Below are positions 34,573 through 41,507 of a DNA stretch of 64,000 bases, piece after piece (the first letter of the stretch is position 1; each line of letters opens with the position of its first letter). The stretch covers positions 124,001 to 188,000 of the forward strand of contig NZ_JACICC010000005.1 in assembly GCF_014195635.1 (NCBI RefSeq), written 5' to 3'. The DNA comes from Pseudochelatococcus contaminans (lineage in GTDB: Bacteria; Pseudomonadota; Alphaproteobacteria; Rhizobiales; Beijerinckiaceae). The notes below the pieces were generated by a model, which worked only from the letters and a program-made list of their open reading frames with translations, was not told where the DNA came from and did not search any database. The position numbers were made by a program, and so were the translations under genes.

Positions 34573-35706
34573 ATGAGAAATCACGATGGGAAGCCCATGA
34601 AAGTTGTCGTCTATTTTCGTCAGGCAGGTGGTGCCGTCGCCGAGACATATCCGCTCATCACCCATTGGGCCGAAGACGAGGCTGAACAGCCCGTTCCCTT
34701 GTTTAGCCAGTTCGATACGGACGGGATGTCCGATGCGGGACCGGATATTCTTGTCCAGCTTCACTCAGCCAATCGGTGGCTGAAGGAAAAGCGGGGTGTT
34801 GTCGTCGCAATCTTTACGGAATTGGAGGATGGTTCAGGCCGTCGCCCGTCCTATGGCGCTGCCCGGAAGGCAGCTGGCCGCGAGCGAGCCACTGTGCTGA
34901 TCGCCACGACCAAGGCGTTCGCCGGACAACGTTTTTCGCCTATCTCGCAAGACGGGCTGGAAGTTATCCGTCTTGAAGACCCCGAAGAAGCAGCCCGAGA
35001 CAAGTGGGCAAGGTCTAAGAACGTCGTGGTCTACCTTCGTGCACTCAGCAATCCGGTTGAAGCGCAAGCGATTCTGGAAAAGCAGCAACGCGAAATCGGC
35101 AAAATGCTGCGATCCGCTAATGTGCTGGCCGAGTTTGTGGAAACCGAACCGCTTGCTTCGGCAGAGCGCCCGCAACTTGAGCAGGCGCTTGCGCTTTGCC
35201 GTGAACAGAAGGCCCGGCTTTTCATCGGCACGACGGACGCCGTCGGAAACGGCGAGGCATTCATGCCGGATTTCACCGACGTCCCCTATGAGGTCGCCTA
35301 CCGAAAAGCTTATGAGTGGCCTGAGACAATCCCTCTGATGAACTGCCCGTTCCCCGTCGCCCTCTACTTCGGCAAGCAGTGGACGCATGGCTATGTGCCG
35401 CTCTACCTCGCCAATGCGACCGGGAGCGAACTGTTCGAGGTTGAGGTATCCGGCATCGGCACGACCGTCATCGACAGAGAGCATGTCGAAACCACGCCAT
35501 CGAAGAAGGACATCGATTGCGTTTCATCCGGCACAGGCCGGCTGATCGAGGCTTATGACGTCTATTTCGACGGGGACTTTCTGGTTTTCTACACCGTCGA
35601 GGCACGCGCCAGTGACGGCACCCGCTACAGGGGGCAGGCCGCGACCAAGGGCGTTCCCGGCAATCGTTGGCTTCGGATCGACCATTGGAAGCCGATTTCC
35701 GGCTGA
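34573..35706 (+). CDS. Protein with two tandem degenerate resolvase-like domains
   Basis: The 377-residue protein seems to contain two copies of a serine-recombinase N-terminal-like fold. Domain 1 (about 9-120) has MKVVVYFRQAGG, then RRPSYGAARKAAGRERATVL and IATTKAFAG. Domain 2 (about 149-232) has KNVVVYLRALSNPVEAQAIL, EKQQREIGKML, AEFVETEPLASAERPQLEQA and LFIGTTDAVGNG, close to the resolvase pattern YxRvS...Q...RP.l..al. The catalytic serine position is Ala/Gly in domain 1 and shifted by one in domain 2, so recombinase activity is doubtful. The C-terminal 120 residues are beta-rich and unknown. GAGGGGG seven bases upstream supports the start. It follows the MBL/nuclease pair on the same strand after a short repeat. 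Confidence 0.55.
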   Translation: MRNHDGKPMKVVVYFRQAGGAVAETYPLITHWAEDEAEQPVPLFSQFDTDGMSDAGPDILVQLHSANRWLKEKRGVVVAIFTELEDGSGRRPSYGAARKAAGRERATVLIATTKAFAGQRFSPISQDGLEVIRLEDPEEAARDKWARSKNVVVYLRALSNPVEAQAILEKQQREIGKMLRSANVLAEFVETEPLASAERPQLEQALALCREQKARLFIGTTDAVGNGEAFMPDFTDVPYEVAYRKAYEWPETIPLMNCPFPVALYFGKQWTHGYVPLYLANATGSELFEVEVSGIGTTVIDREHVETTPSKKDIDCVSSGTGRLIEAYDVYFDGDFLVFYTVEARASDGTRYRGQAATKGVPGNRWLRIDHWKPISG

Positions 35707-35730
35707 ACCCCTTCATTTCAGGATATCTCC

Positions 35731-36255
35731 ATGAACGTCCAGTTTATTCAGTCCTGGCGCGGGGCTTTGCTCATCGCCGCCATCGTTACCATTGGTGCTT
35801 CCGGTTATAAGGCCGTCTTCGGTCCGGATGCTGCTACGCGCATCGCCCAGGTTCGCGCTTCCAATATGCTTCCCGGAGGTCAGCCGACGCAGGAAATGTT
35901 CAGCAGACAGGTTGCGGCGGCGACCCCCTATGTCAGTGCGCGCATCACGCTTCGGCAGATGACGCAGTATCTGGAAGGGCTGAACTACGAAATTTCCTGG
36001 GAGCCCGTCGATGTGGGTATTTTCGTGATGCGGGCAGGCGGCAAGGACCCTCTGACGCAGCAAAACGAAGAGTTTTCCATCCAGTTCATTGCCCTAGACG
36101 GACCGACGAAAAACGGGCGGGTCATCGGGTCATTTAACGGTCCCGCTGTTGGGGTCGAGGGGATGGCCTATAATCGGGCCATCATGTCGGAAGCAGAAAT
36201 CGTCCAGTTCCTTCTATCGGTCGTTTCCGGCGTCTCACCCGCTCCGCTCCAATAG
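35731..36255 (+). CDS. Membrane-anchored or exported island protein of unknown function
   Basis: The 174-residue protein starts MNVQFIQSWRGALLIAAIVT; residues about 11-28 form a single hydrophobic segment that would act as a membrane anchor or uncleaved signal, with the rest outside. The remaining part is soluble alpha/beta sequence with no cysteines (for example ARITLRQMTQYLEGLNYEIS). No family is recognised. It starts 24 bases after the tandem resolvase-like gene on the same strand, and is followed after nine bases by another small gene, so the three probably form one transcript. Confidence 0.65.
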   Translation: MNVQFIQSWRGALLIAAIVTIGASGYKAVFGPDAATRIAQVRASNMLPGGQPTQEMFSRQVAAATPYVSARITLRQMTQYLEGLNYEISWEPVDVGIFVMRAGGKDPLTQQNEEFSIQFIALDGPTKNGRVIGSFNGPAVGVEGMAYNRAIMSEAEIVQFLLSVVSGVSPAPLQ

Positions 36256-36264
36256 GACAGCATC

Positions 36265-36531
36265 ATGCTTGGCAACATCATCGATCACCGAACGGATCGC
36301 AGCACCCCAGAATGTGATGCCGTTTTTGAGCCCTCTGCCCATGACAACGCCAAAGGCCCGCACGGGCACCTCTGGTTCGTGTTAGAGGAAGCGGAGGCCG
36401 ACCCTGCCTATTTCCATGTGCTGGATTCAGTCGATACGACGGTGCGGGAGGCGCTGCTGAGAGCCGAACGAGACTGGCAGTTTGCCGTCACCGTCTACCT
36501 CTACGACAAGGGAGCCAGACCTTTGGGATAG
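36265..36531 (+). CDS. Small island protein of unknown function
   Basis: The frame encodes 88 residues, acidic overall, starting MLGNIIDHRTDRSTPECDAV. It contains HGHLWFVLEEAEADPAYFHV and a C-terminal helix rich in charged residues. No signal peptide, membrane segment or known motif is visible. It begins nine bases after the membrane-anchored protein, which favours co-translation. I cannot propose a function. Confidence 0.6.
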   Translation: MLGNIIDHRTDRSTPECDAVFEPSAHDNAKGPHGHLWFVLEEAEADPAYFHVLDSVDTTVREALLRAERDWQFAVTVYLYDKGARPLG

Positions 36532-36555
36532 CGATCAACGACATGCGCATACACG

Positions 36556-36592
36556 GCAATTCAAACAAGACGGACGTGAATACGTGGGCGCG
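36556..36592 (+). repeat. Island-specific short repeat, copy 2
   Basis: This copy shares CAATTCAAA, GACGTGAATACG and TGGGCG with 34511-34548. It lies 54 bases upstream of the secreted-protein gene. It is not an inverted repeat and may be a promoter or protein-binding element reused within the island. Confidence 0.65.
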
Positions 36593-36646
36593 GGCATTGC
36601 CTGAACGAGCCATACCACGAGAAACCATTGCAACGAGCGAGTTAAC

Positions 36647-37303
36647 ATGAGTTTGCTACGGAACCCGATGACAAGAATGCTACCGGCCAAAGCGACCGGC
36701 TTGGTGGGAGCCCTGCTAGCCAGCGTGTTCATAGGCGGTCCGAGCACAGCAATGGAGCAACTGCCATTCAACGACGGCCTCTATGCCGCAGACACCAGGT
36801 TTTGCCTTTTGAGTGAGAGCGACGATCAGGCCGGTGAAGCTTATAGCGGTTGGATCGGGGTTTGGACCCGATCAATCTCGAAGAGCACCTACACCAACAA
36901 TTTTGAGCTTCTTTGCGGAATACAAAAAGTCTCCCGAACAGGGCAAAGGGTCAAAGCGGTCGCTGAGTGCTCGGGAGAAGGCGACGACAGCCGTACAATC
37001 CTGGAGTTCAAAGCCGTTTCCCGCAACAGCTTCGTGATTGACGGCAAACGTTTCGATAGATGCGGTTCGGATGCGTCGATAGACACTCAAATCCCCACAA
37101 CGGCTGAATTGGTCAAGCTGGCGGTAGAGGCGAATGCCGACTGTAGAGGGCTGGGCTCCCCGGAGGCAGACATTGCTTGCGCCAAGCGTGATCTACTTGA
37201 TGGGTTCTTGTACGATCGGGGCATGTGCTCAACTGAGCCAGACTGGCCAGCTTCTCAGGAGATATGGCACGTATGCCACGACATCCTTCGGAAGAGCGAG
37301 TAG
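36647..37303 (+). CDS. Secreted cysteine-containing protein of unknown function
   Basis: The 218-residue protein has an N-terminal signal peptide: basic residues, a hydrophobic stretch ATGLVGALLASVFIGG and a likely cleavage site after PSTAMA-like sequence near residue 35. The mature part has nine or so cysteines (FCLLSE, LLCGIQ, AECSGEG, RCGSD, DCRGLG, ACAKRD, MCSTE, HVCHD), consistent with disulfides in the periplasm. The C-terminal part with VEANADCRGLG and DIACAKRDLLDGFLY recalls lysozyme-inhibitor-like small periplasmic domains, but I would not assign a family. It is the last gene of the island, 190 bases before the right attachment site, preceded by a short repeat shared with another gene. 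Confidence 0.6.
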   Translation: MSLLRNPMTRMLPAKATGLVGALLASVFIGGPSTAMEQLPFNDGLYAADTRFCLLSESDDQAGEAYSGWIGVWTRSISKSTYTNNFELLCGIQKVSRTGQRVKAVAECSGEGDDSRTILEFKAVSRNSFVIDGKRFDRCGSDASIDTQIPTTAELVKLAVEANADCRGLGSPEADIACAKRDLLDGFLYDRGMCSTEPDWPASQEIWHVCHDILRKSE

Positions 37304-37493
37304 CCGTTGATCATTACCGATGTGCTGGGCAAAATCGTGATGCGATCCTTCGCCCCTCTGGTTCCAGACGAGACAGATTGATCAGCCAGCCTCTTGCAGT
37401 GATCCAATTGACTGCTACAATTCTCAAACCATTTCCTATCGTGATGCACTGATTTCATTGAGTTTTTCAGACTTGAAAGCTGGCTGTGCAGGG

Positions 37494-37510
37494 TCCAGGT
37501 TCCCCAGCCA
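37494..37510 (+). repeat. Right attachment repeat of the island
   Basis: TCCAGGTTCCCCAGCCA is identical to the last 17 bases of the tRNA-Gln gene and in the same orientation, while the flanking bases differ on both sides. It marks the right end of the integrated element. Confidence 0.88.
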
Positions 37511-37622
37511 ATTCTCGCCAAATCCCAAAACTGCCTTTTTCGGACGTACCCTGGTGGCTATTCTTGTCTGCATTCTCCACGAATGCGGAACCAAGTATTG
37601 AAGCTAGGTTCGGAATCGGGAT

Positions 37623-38036
37623 TTACAGCTCCGTTCGGTCGTAAGCGCGCCTGTGTGCCTTGATGACGTTCAGATTATCGTGAACCCAGAAGTTGAATCC
37701 CTCAAGAGCGCGCAAAGCTCCGTGGCCGATCTCCGTCAGCTCATACTCAACACGCGGCGGCACTTCGGGGAAATAGTGGCGTGTAACAAATCCTTCGCGC
37801 TCAAGATTGCGCAGCGTGAGTGTCAGCATGCGCTGGGTGATTGTGCCGACCTCTTTTCTCAATACTGAAAAGCGGAGCTGATGGCCTTCCGCGAGGGAAA
37901 GACGCCAAATAACCGGCAAAGTCCATTTATCACTCAGCAGGCTGCAGACCCCGTTTGACGGGATGGGTCTGAATTGTCTGCCGTTCTCCGGTTCGCGCAG
38001 TGTGGCGGCATCGATCTGTTCGTCCAAGGGTATCAT
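37623..38036 (-). CDS. HxlR-family transcriptional regulator
   Basis: The protein is 137 residues from ATG at 38036 and has the HxlR (DUF24) winged helix: SLLSDKWTLPVIWRLSLAEG, RFSVLRKEVGTITQRMLTLT, LRNLEREGFVTRHYFPEVPP and RVEYELTEIGHGALRAL. The family usually has a redox-active cysteine near the N-terminus, and here one is in NGVCSLLSDKW. It is divergent from an NmrA-like reductase with about 90 bases between the starts, so it probably controls that gene in response to oxidants or electrophiles. CCGTC-TTCC-GACGG (38063-38076) in the gap is a small inverted repeat that may be part of the operator. A longer reading to 38264 overlaps the neighbour. Confidence 0.9.
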   Translation of the reverse strand: MIPLDEQIDAATLREPENGRQFRPIPSNGVCSLLSDKWTLPVIWRLSLAEGHQLRFSVLRKEVGTITQRMLTLTLRNLEREGFVTRHYFPEVPPRVEYELTEIGHGALRALEGFNFWVHDNLNVIKAHRRAYDRTEL

Positions 38037-38126
38037 CCTTGTGCCTGAAGCTGAAAAATGTGCCGTCTTCCGACGGAGCTGCATTGGTATATATGGATAG
38101 CCCTTGTTCAACGCGAGGGTTTCCAA

Positions 38127-39011
38127 GTGACCAATAGCAAGCACCCCATTTTGGTTTTTGGCGCGACCGGAAGGCAGGGAGGATCTGTCGTTAAAGCCTT
38201 GTTGAAGGCGGGATGGCCTGTTCGCGCACTTGTTCTGGATTCCACGAAAGCTGCGTCCCTGCAATTGCGGAATGCAGGCGTCGAGCTTGTGCAGGGTTCA
38301 TTTGAAGAGACCCATGTTATCCGCTCAGCGATGAAAGATGCCTATGGTGTCTTTAGCGTGCTGCCAGCCAATCTGACTGCCGAGAATGAAGTCCGGCACG
38401 GTATTTCGATTGCGGATATCGCTGCACAAACCAACATCAGCCATTTTGTATATTCGTCGGGCGCCAGTGTGGGGAGTGAACTGACAGGTGTTCCGCGTTT
38501 CGATGCCAAGCCTCGTATCGAAGCGCATGTCCGAGAACTCGCCATGACTACGACTATCATCCGGCCGATGATTTTCATGGAAATGCTAGTGCGACCCGGC
38601 CTCGGTCTGGATGAGGGCCGGCTGATGTCATTGATCCGACCTGAGCATTCTATTCAGCTAACCGCCGTGGAAGACATCGGTAGGTTTGTTGCTGCCGCTC
38701 TTGCCGACAAACCCCGCTTTGGCAGCAGGACGCTTAAGCTCGCAAGCGACCGGCTGACCGGGCGCGAGCTTGAGGTCATCATCAGCGAAGCAGCCGGCCG
38801 CCCTATAACCTATAAACGTTTTCCCGACGATGTTCTCGCGGCAAACACGGATCTCGCGCATATGGCGAAAAGCCTGGAAGATGGGCCGCTTGCCGAGCAG
38901 GTCGACCTGAAACTCATGCGCGAAATAAACCCCGACCTGCTCACTTTTAGGTCATGGCTCGCTGGCAATGGCCGCAAGTCGCTTGATGAAGCCTTGCGAA
39001 CATCAGCCTAA
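38127..39011 (+). CDS. NmrA-like NAD(P)-binding atypical short-chain dehydrogenase
   Basis: The 294-residue protein starts from GTG at 38127, with GAGGG upstream. The dinucleotide motif PILVFGATGRQGGSVVKALL is followed by VRALVLDS, where the basic residue can contact NADP, and by FVYSSGASVGSELTGVPRFD. There is no Tyr-x-x-x-Lys catalytic pair in the usual place, as is typical of NmrA-like proteins, which may be redox sensors or quinone reductases. It is divergent from the HxlR regulator, a pairing seen for redox-responsive genes. Confidence 0.86.
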   Translation: MTNSKHPILVFGATGRQGGSVVKALLKAGWPVRALVLDSTKAASLQLRNAGVELVQGSFEETHVIRSAMKDAYGVFSVLPANLTAENEVRHGISIADIAAQTNISHFVYSSGASVGSELTGVPRFDAKPRIEAHVRELAMTTTIIRPMIFMEMLVRPGLGLDEGRLMSLIRPEHSIQLTAVEDIGRFVAAALADKPRFGSRTLKLASDRLTGRELEVIISEAAGRPITYKRFPDDVLAANTDLAHMAKSLEDGPLAEQVDLKLMREINPDLLTFRSWLAGNGRKSLDEALRTSA

Positions 39012-39245
39012 TGACCCGCCTTCATCCTCTTTAAAGTGATAGCGTTTCATAGCCGACTGGCGGGAAACCAACCGCAAGTCCTGCTGCTCAAAGTCGTACT
39101 TCGGGACATAGGGGCAGCCGACTCCATTGTCGCCAAGGTGAAGCAGCCCTGCTCTGAGCATGCGCGCATGCCGGCAGTTTTTATGGCTCTGTCGAGGCTT
39201 CGGTTTACACCGGCCAGGAGTCGGATTGACTCTCATGCAAAGATG

Positions 39246-39260
39246 GAACAAATAATGAAC
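39246..39260 (+). promoter_or_regulatory. LexA (SOS) box upstream of imuA
   Basis: GAACAAATAATGAAC is a perfect GAAC-N7-GAAC direct repeat, the alphaproteobacterial LexA site (GTTC-N7-GTTC on the other strand). It lies 48 bases upstream of the imuA start and predicts DNA-damage induction of the imuA-imuB-dnaE2 operon. Confidence 0.88.
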
Positions 39261-39307
39261 ATTGTAGTAGGATTTGCCTTTGGATAGACTCGGAATTTCC
39301 CCTCGGC

Positions 39308-40069
39308 ATGAACGAGCGCGTCATCAATCCAGCCCTTGCGGCCCTTCGCGCGCGCGTCTCGCAGCTTGAGGGAGGCGGCGCGCGTATGCGCGAAGTGATG
39401 CCTTTCGGTATTCCCCGGCTGGACCTGAGGCTGCCGGGCGGCGGGTTGGCGCTTGGCTGCCTGCATGAGATTGCGGGCGGCGGCAATGGTGCATTGGATG
39501 GTACGGCAGCCGCGTGTTTCGTCGCTGGCATCGCCGCGCGGACGCAGGGCAAGGTGCTGTGGTGCGTCCTCCGGCAGGATCTCTTTGCGCCCGGCCTCGA
39601 ACAGTCCGGCCTCATGCCTGACAGGGTGATCCATGTCGAGGCCGGAGACGACAAGTCCGTTCTGGCCTGCATGGAAGAAGGGTTGCGCCATGGCGGACTT
39701 GGAGCGGTCGTCGGTGATATCGCGCGACTGCCGATGACGGCTTCGCGGCGGCTGCATCTGGCCGCGAAGCAAAGCGGCGTCATCGGCCTTGCCTTGAGGC
39801 GCTGGCAGAGACAGTCCGAGGCCAGCGACTTTGGACAACCGACCGCGGCGATGACGCGATGGCGCATCTCGGCCCTGCCCTCGGCAGCCCTGCCGGTGCC
39901 CGGCGTCGGGCGCGGGCGCTGGCTTATCGAACTCATTCGGGCGCGGGGTGGTGAATCTCTCGAATTAGAAGTGGAGGCGTGCGATGGCTCGGGTCATCTC
40001 GGTCTTCCTGCCGACATGGCCGACAGACCGGCTGCGGCGGAAGGCTGGCGACACAGCGCCGCCGGCTGA
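39308..40069 (+). CDS. imuA: ImuA-like SOS mutagenesis protein
   Basis: ImuA is a RecA/SulA-like accessory protein of the damage-inducible mutagenesis cassette. The 253-residue protein has FGIPRLDLRLPGGGLALGCL near residue 33 and a RecA-like core with GKVLWCVLRQDLFAPGLEQS, but no complete Walker A lysine, as is usual for this group. Its C-terminal end overlaps the start of imuB by 86 bases, normal for the cassette. A LexA box lies 48 bases upstream. With ImuB and DnaE2 it carries out translesion synthesis that causes induced mutation. Confidence 0.88.
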   Translation: MNERVINPALAALRARVSQLEGGGARMREVMPFGIPRLDLRLPGGGLALGCLHEIAGGGNGALDGTAAACFVAGIAARTQGKVLWCVLRQDLFAPGLEQSGLMPDRVIHVEAGDDKSVLACMEEGLRHGGLGAVVGDIARLPMTASRRLHLAAKQSGVIGLALRRWQRQSEASDFGQPTAAMTRWRISALPSAALPVPGVGRGRWLIELIRARGGESLELEVEACDGSGHLGLPADMADRPAAAEGWRHSAAG

Positions 40070-41507
40070 GGCGCCGCTGATCATTGCGGGGCGGGATCGC
40101 AACCGCCGCGTGGTTACGGCGGTGGATGCGGCTGCGCGAGCGCTCGGATTACGGGTCGGCATGCCCGTGACCAAGGCGCAGGCGCTGGTGCCGGGGCTGG
40201 CGATTGAACCGGCCAATCCGCGGGCCGATGCGGAAGGCCTCGAACGGCTGGCGCTGTGGGTGTTGCAGCGGATCGCGCCCATCGTCGCAGTCGACGCACC
40301 GGACGGGATCGTCATCGACTCGACGGGCGCCGACCATCTGCACGGCGGCGAGGCCGCGATGCTGGAGGCGCTGGTCGGGCGGCTTGCCATGTCCGGTGTC
40401 CGCGCCCGCGTAGCCATTGCCGATAGCTGGGGAGCGGCCCATGCACTTGCGCGCTATGGGGCGAATGCTATCGCCATCGCACCGCCCGGTGAAACTGCTT
40501 CCGTTCTCTCGCCATTGCCGCTGGAGGCACTGCGGCTTCCGGCTGCCCTCCCTGCCGGCCTGCGCGATCTGGGAATCGTTGCCATCGGCGACGTTCTCGC
40601 GCAGCCGCGCTCGCCGCTGACCCGCCGCTTCGGACCCGAACTCTGCCGCCGGCTCGATCAGGCTCTTGGCCATGCGGCCGAGCCGATCATCCCTCTGCGG
40701 CCCGACGACATGATCGAGGTGCGGCGCAGTTTTGCCGAACCCATCGGTGCTCCCGAGACAATTGCGCGTTATATCGGCAAGCTGGTCATGGTGCTCTGCG
40801 CCATGCTTGAAGAGCGGGGTCTTGGTGCGCGCCGTCTCGATCTGCTCTGCCACCGGGTCGACAATCGCGTTGAGACCGTTCGCATCGGGCTGGCGCGGCC
40901 GGTGCGCGACCCCAAGCACCTGAACCGCCTGCTCTGCGACAGGATCGAAACCATCGACCCCGGTCTCGGCATCGAGATCATGACGCTGGCGGTCCCCCTT
41001 GCCCAACCTCTGATCGCGAAGCAGGCACCGAACAGCCTGATCGCACCGGCAGAGCCCGACCTGTCTGGCCTGATCGACACGCTCGCCAACCGCGTCGGCG
41101 CAAAAGCGATCTATCGCTTCGCCCCGGTCGCCAGCGACGTGCCGGAACGATCGGTTCGCCGCATCCCGGCATTGGCCGAGGACACCGGCGCAGGCTGGCC
41201 GGACCATTGGCCGCGCCCAGCGCGTCTTCTGCCCCGTCCCGAGCCGATCGAGACCATGGCGCTATTGCCCGACCATCCGCCGAACTGGATCGCATGGCGG
41301 GGCGTGCGCCGGCGCGTCAAGCGAGCCGATGGCCCCGAGCGAGTATTCGGGGAATGGTGGAAAAGCGATGCTGAACTCGTTGCGGTGCGCGACTACTTCC
41401 GCCTCGAAGATGAATCTGGCCAGCGTTTCTGGGTCTTCCGCGCCGGCGATGGTGAGAATGCGGCCACAGGCTCACATCGCTGGTTCCTGCATGGAGTTTT
41501 CGGATGA
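39984..41507 (+). CDS. imuB: ImuB, Y-family polymerase-like SOS mutagenesis protein
   Basis: ImuB is a catalytically inactive Y-family polymerase that links DnaE2 to the beta clamp. The 507 residues start [20 protein letters not shown]. The palm region shows loss of the acidic triad, with [20 protein letters not shown] in place of the active site. The thumb and little-finger parts ([38 protein letters not shown]) are clear, as is the C-terminal ImuB-C segment. It overlaps imuA and its stop overlaps the dnaE2 start by four bases, so all three genes are coupled. Confidence 0.92.
   Translation: MARVISVFLPTWPTDRLRRKAGDTAPPAEAPLIIAGRDRNRRVVTAVDAAARALGLRVGMPVTKAQALVPGLAIEPANPRADAEGLERLALWVLQRIAPIVAVDAPDGIVIDSTGADHLHGGEAAMLEALVGRLAMSGVRARVAIADSWGAAHALARYGANAIAIAPPGETASVLSPLPLEALRLPAALPAGLRDLGIVAIGDVLAQPRSPLTRRFGPELCRRLDQALGHAAEPIIPLRPDDMIEVRRSFAEPIGAPETIARYIGKLVMVLCAMLEERGLGARRLDLLCHRVDNRVETVRIGLARPVRDPKHLNRLLCDRIETIDPGLGIEIMTLAVPLAQPLIAKQAPNSLIAPAEPDLSGLIDTLANRVGAKAIYRFAPVASDVPERSVRRIPALAEDTGAGWPDHWPRPARLLPRPEPIETMALLPDHPPNWIAWRGVRRRVKRADGPERVFGEWWKSDAELVAVRDYFRLEDESGQRFWVFRAGDGENAATGSHRWFLHGVFG

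Larger units (their letters stand above)
26261..37510. mobile_element. Integrated genomic island at tRNA-Gln(CTG), about 11.2 kb
   Basis: The element is bounded by identical 17-bp repeats, the first being the 3' end of an intact tRNA-Gln gene. A tyrosine integrase is the first gene inside, 101 bases after the tRNA. The cargo includes a putative HUH replication protein, two PD-(D/E)XK-like proteins, DUF2958, an XRE regulator, an MBL-fold protein, a tandem resolvase-like protein and small unknowns. No relaxase or conjugation genes are present, so it is a non-conjugative integrative element, possibly mobilised or satellite-like. Confidence 0.88.
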
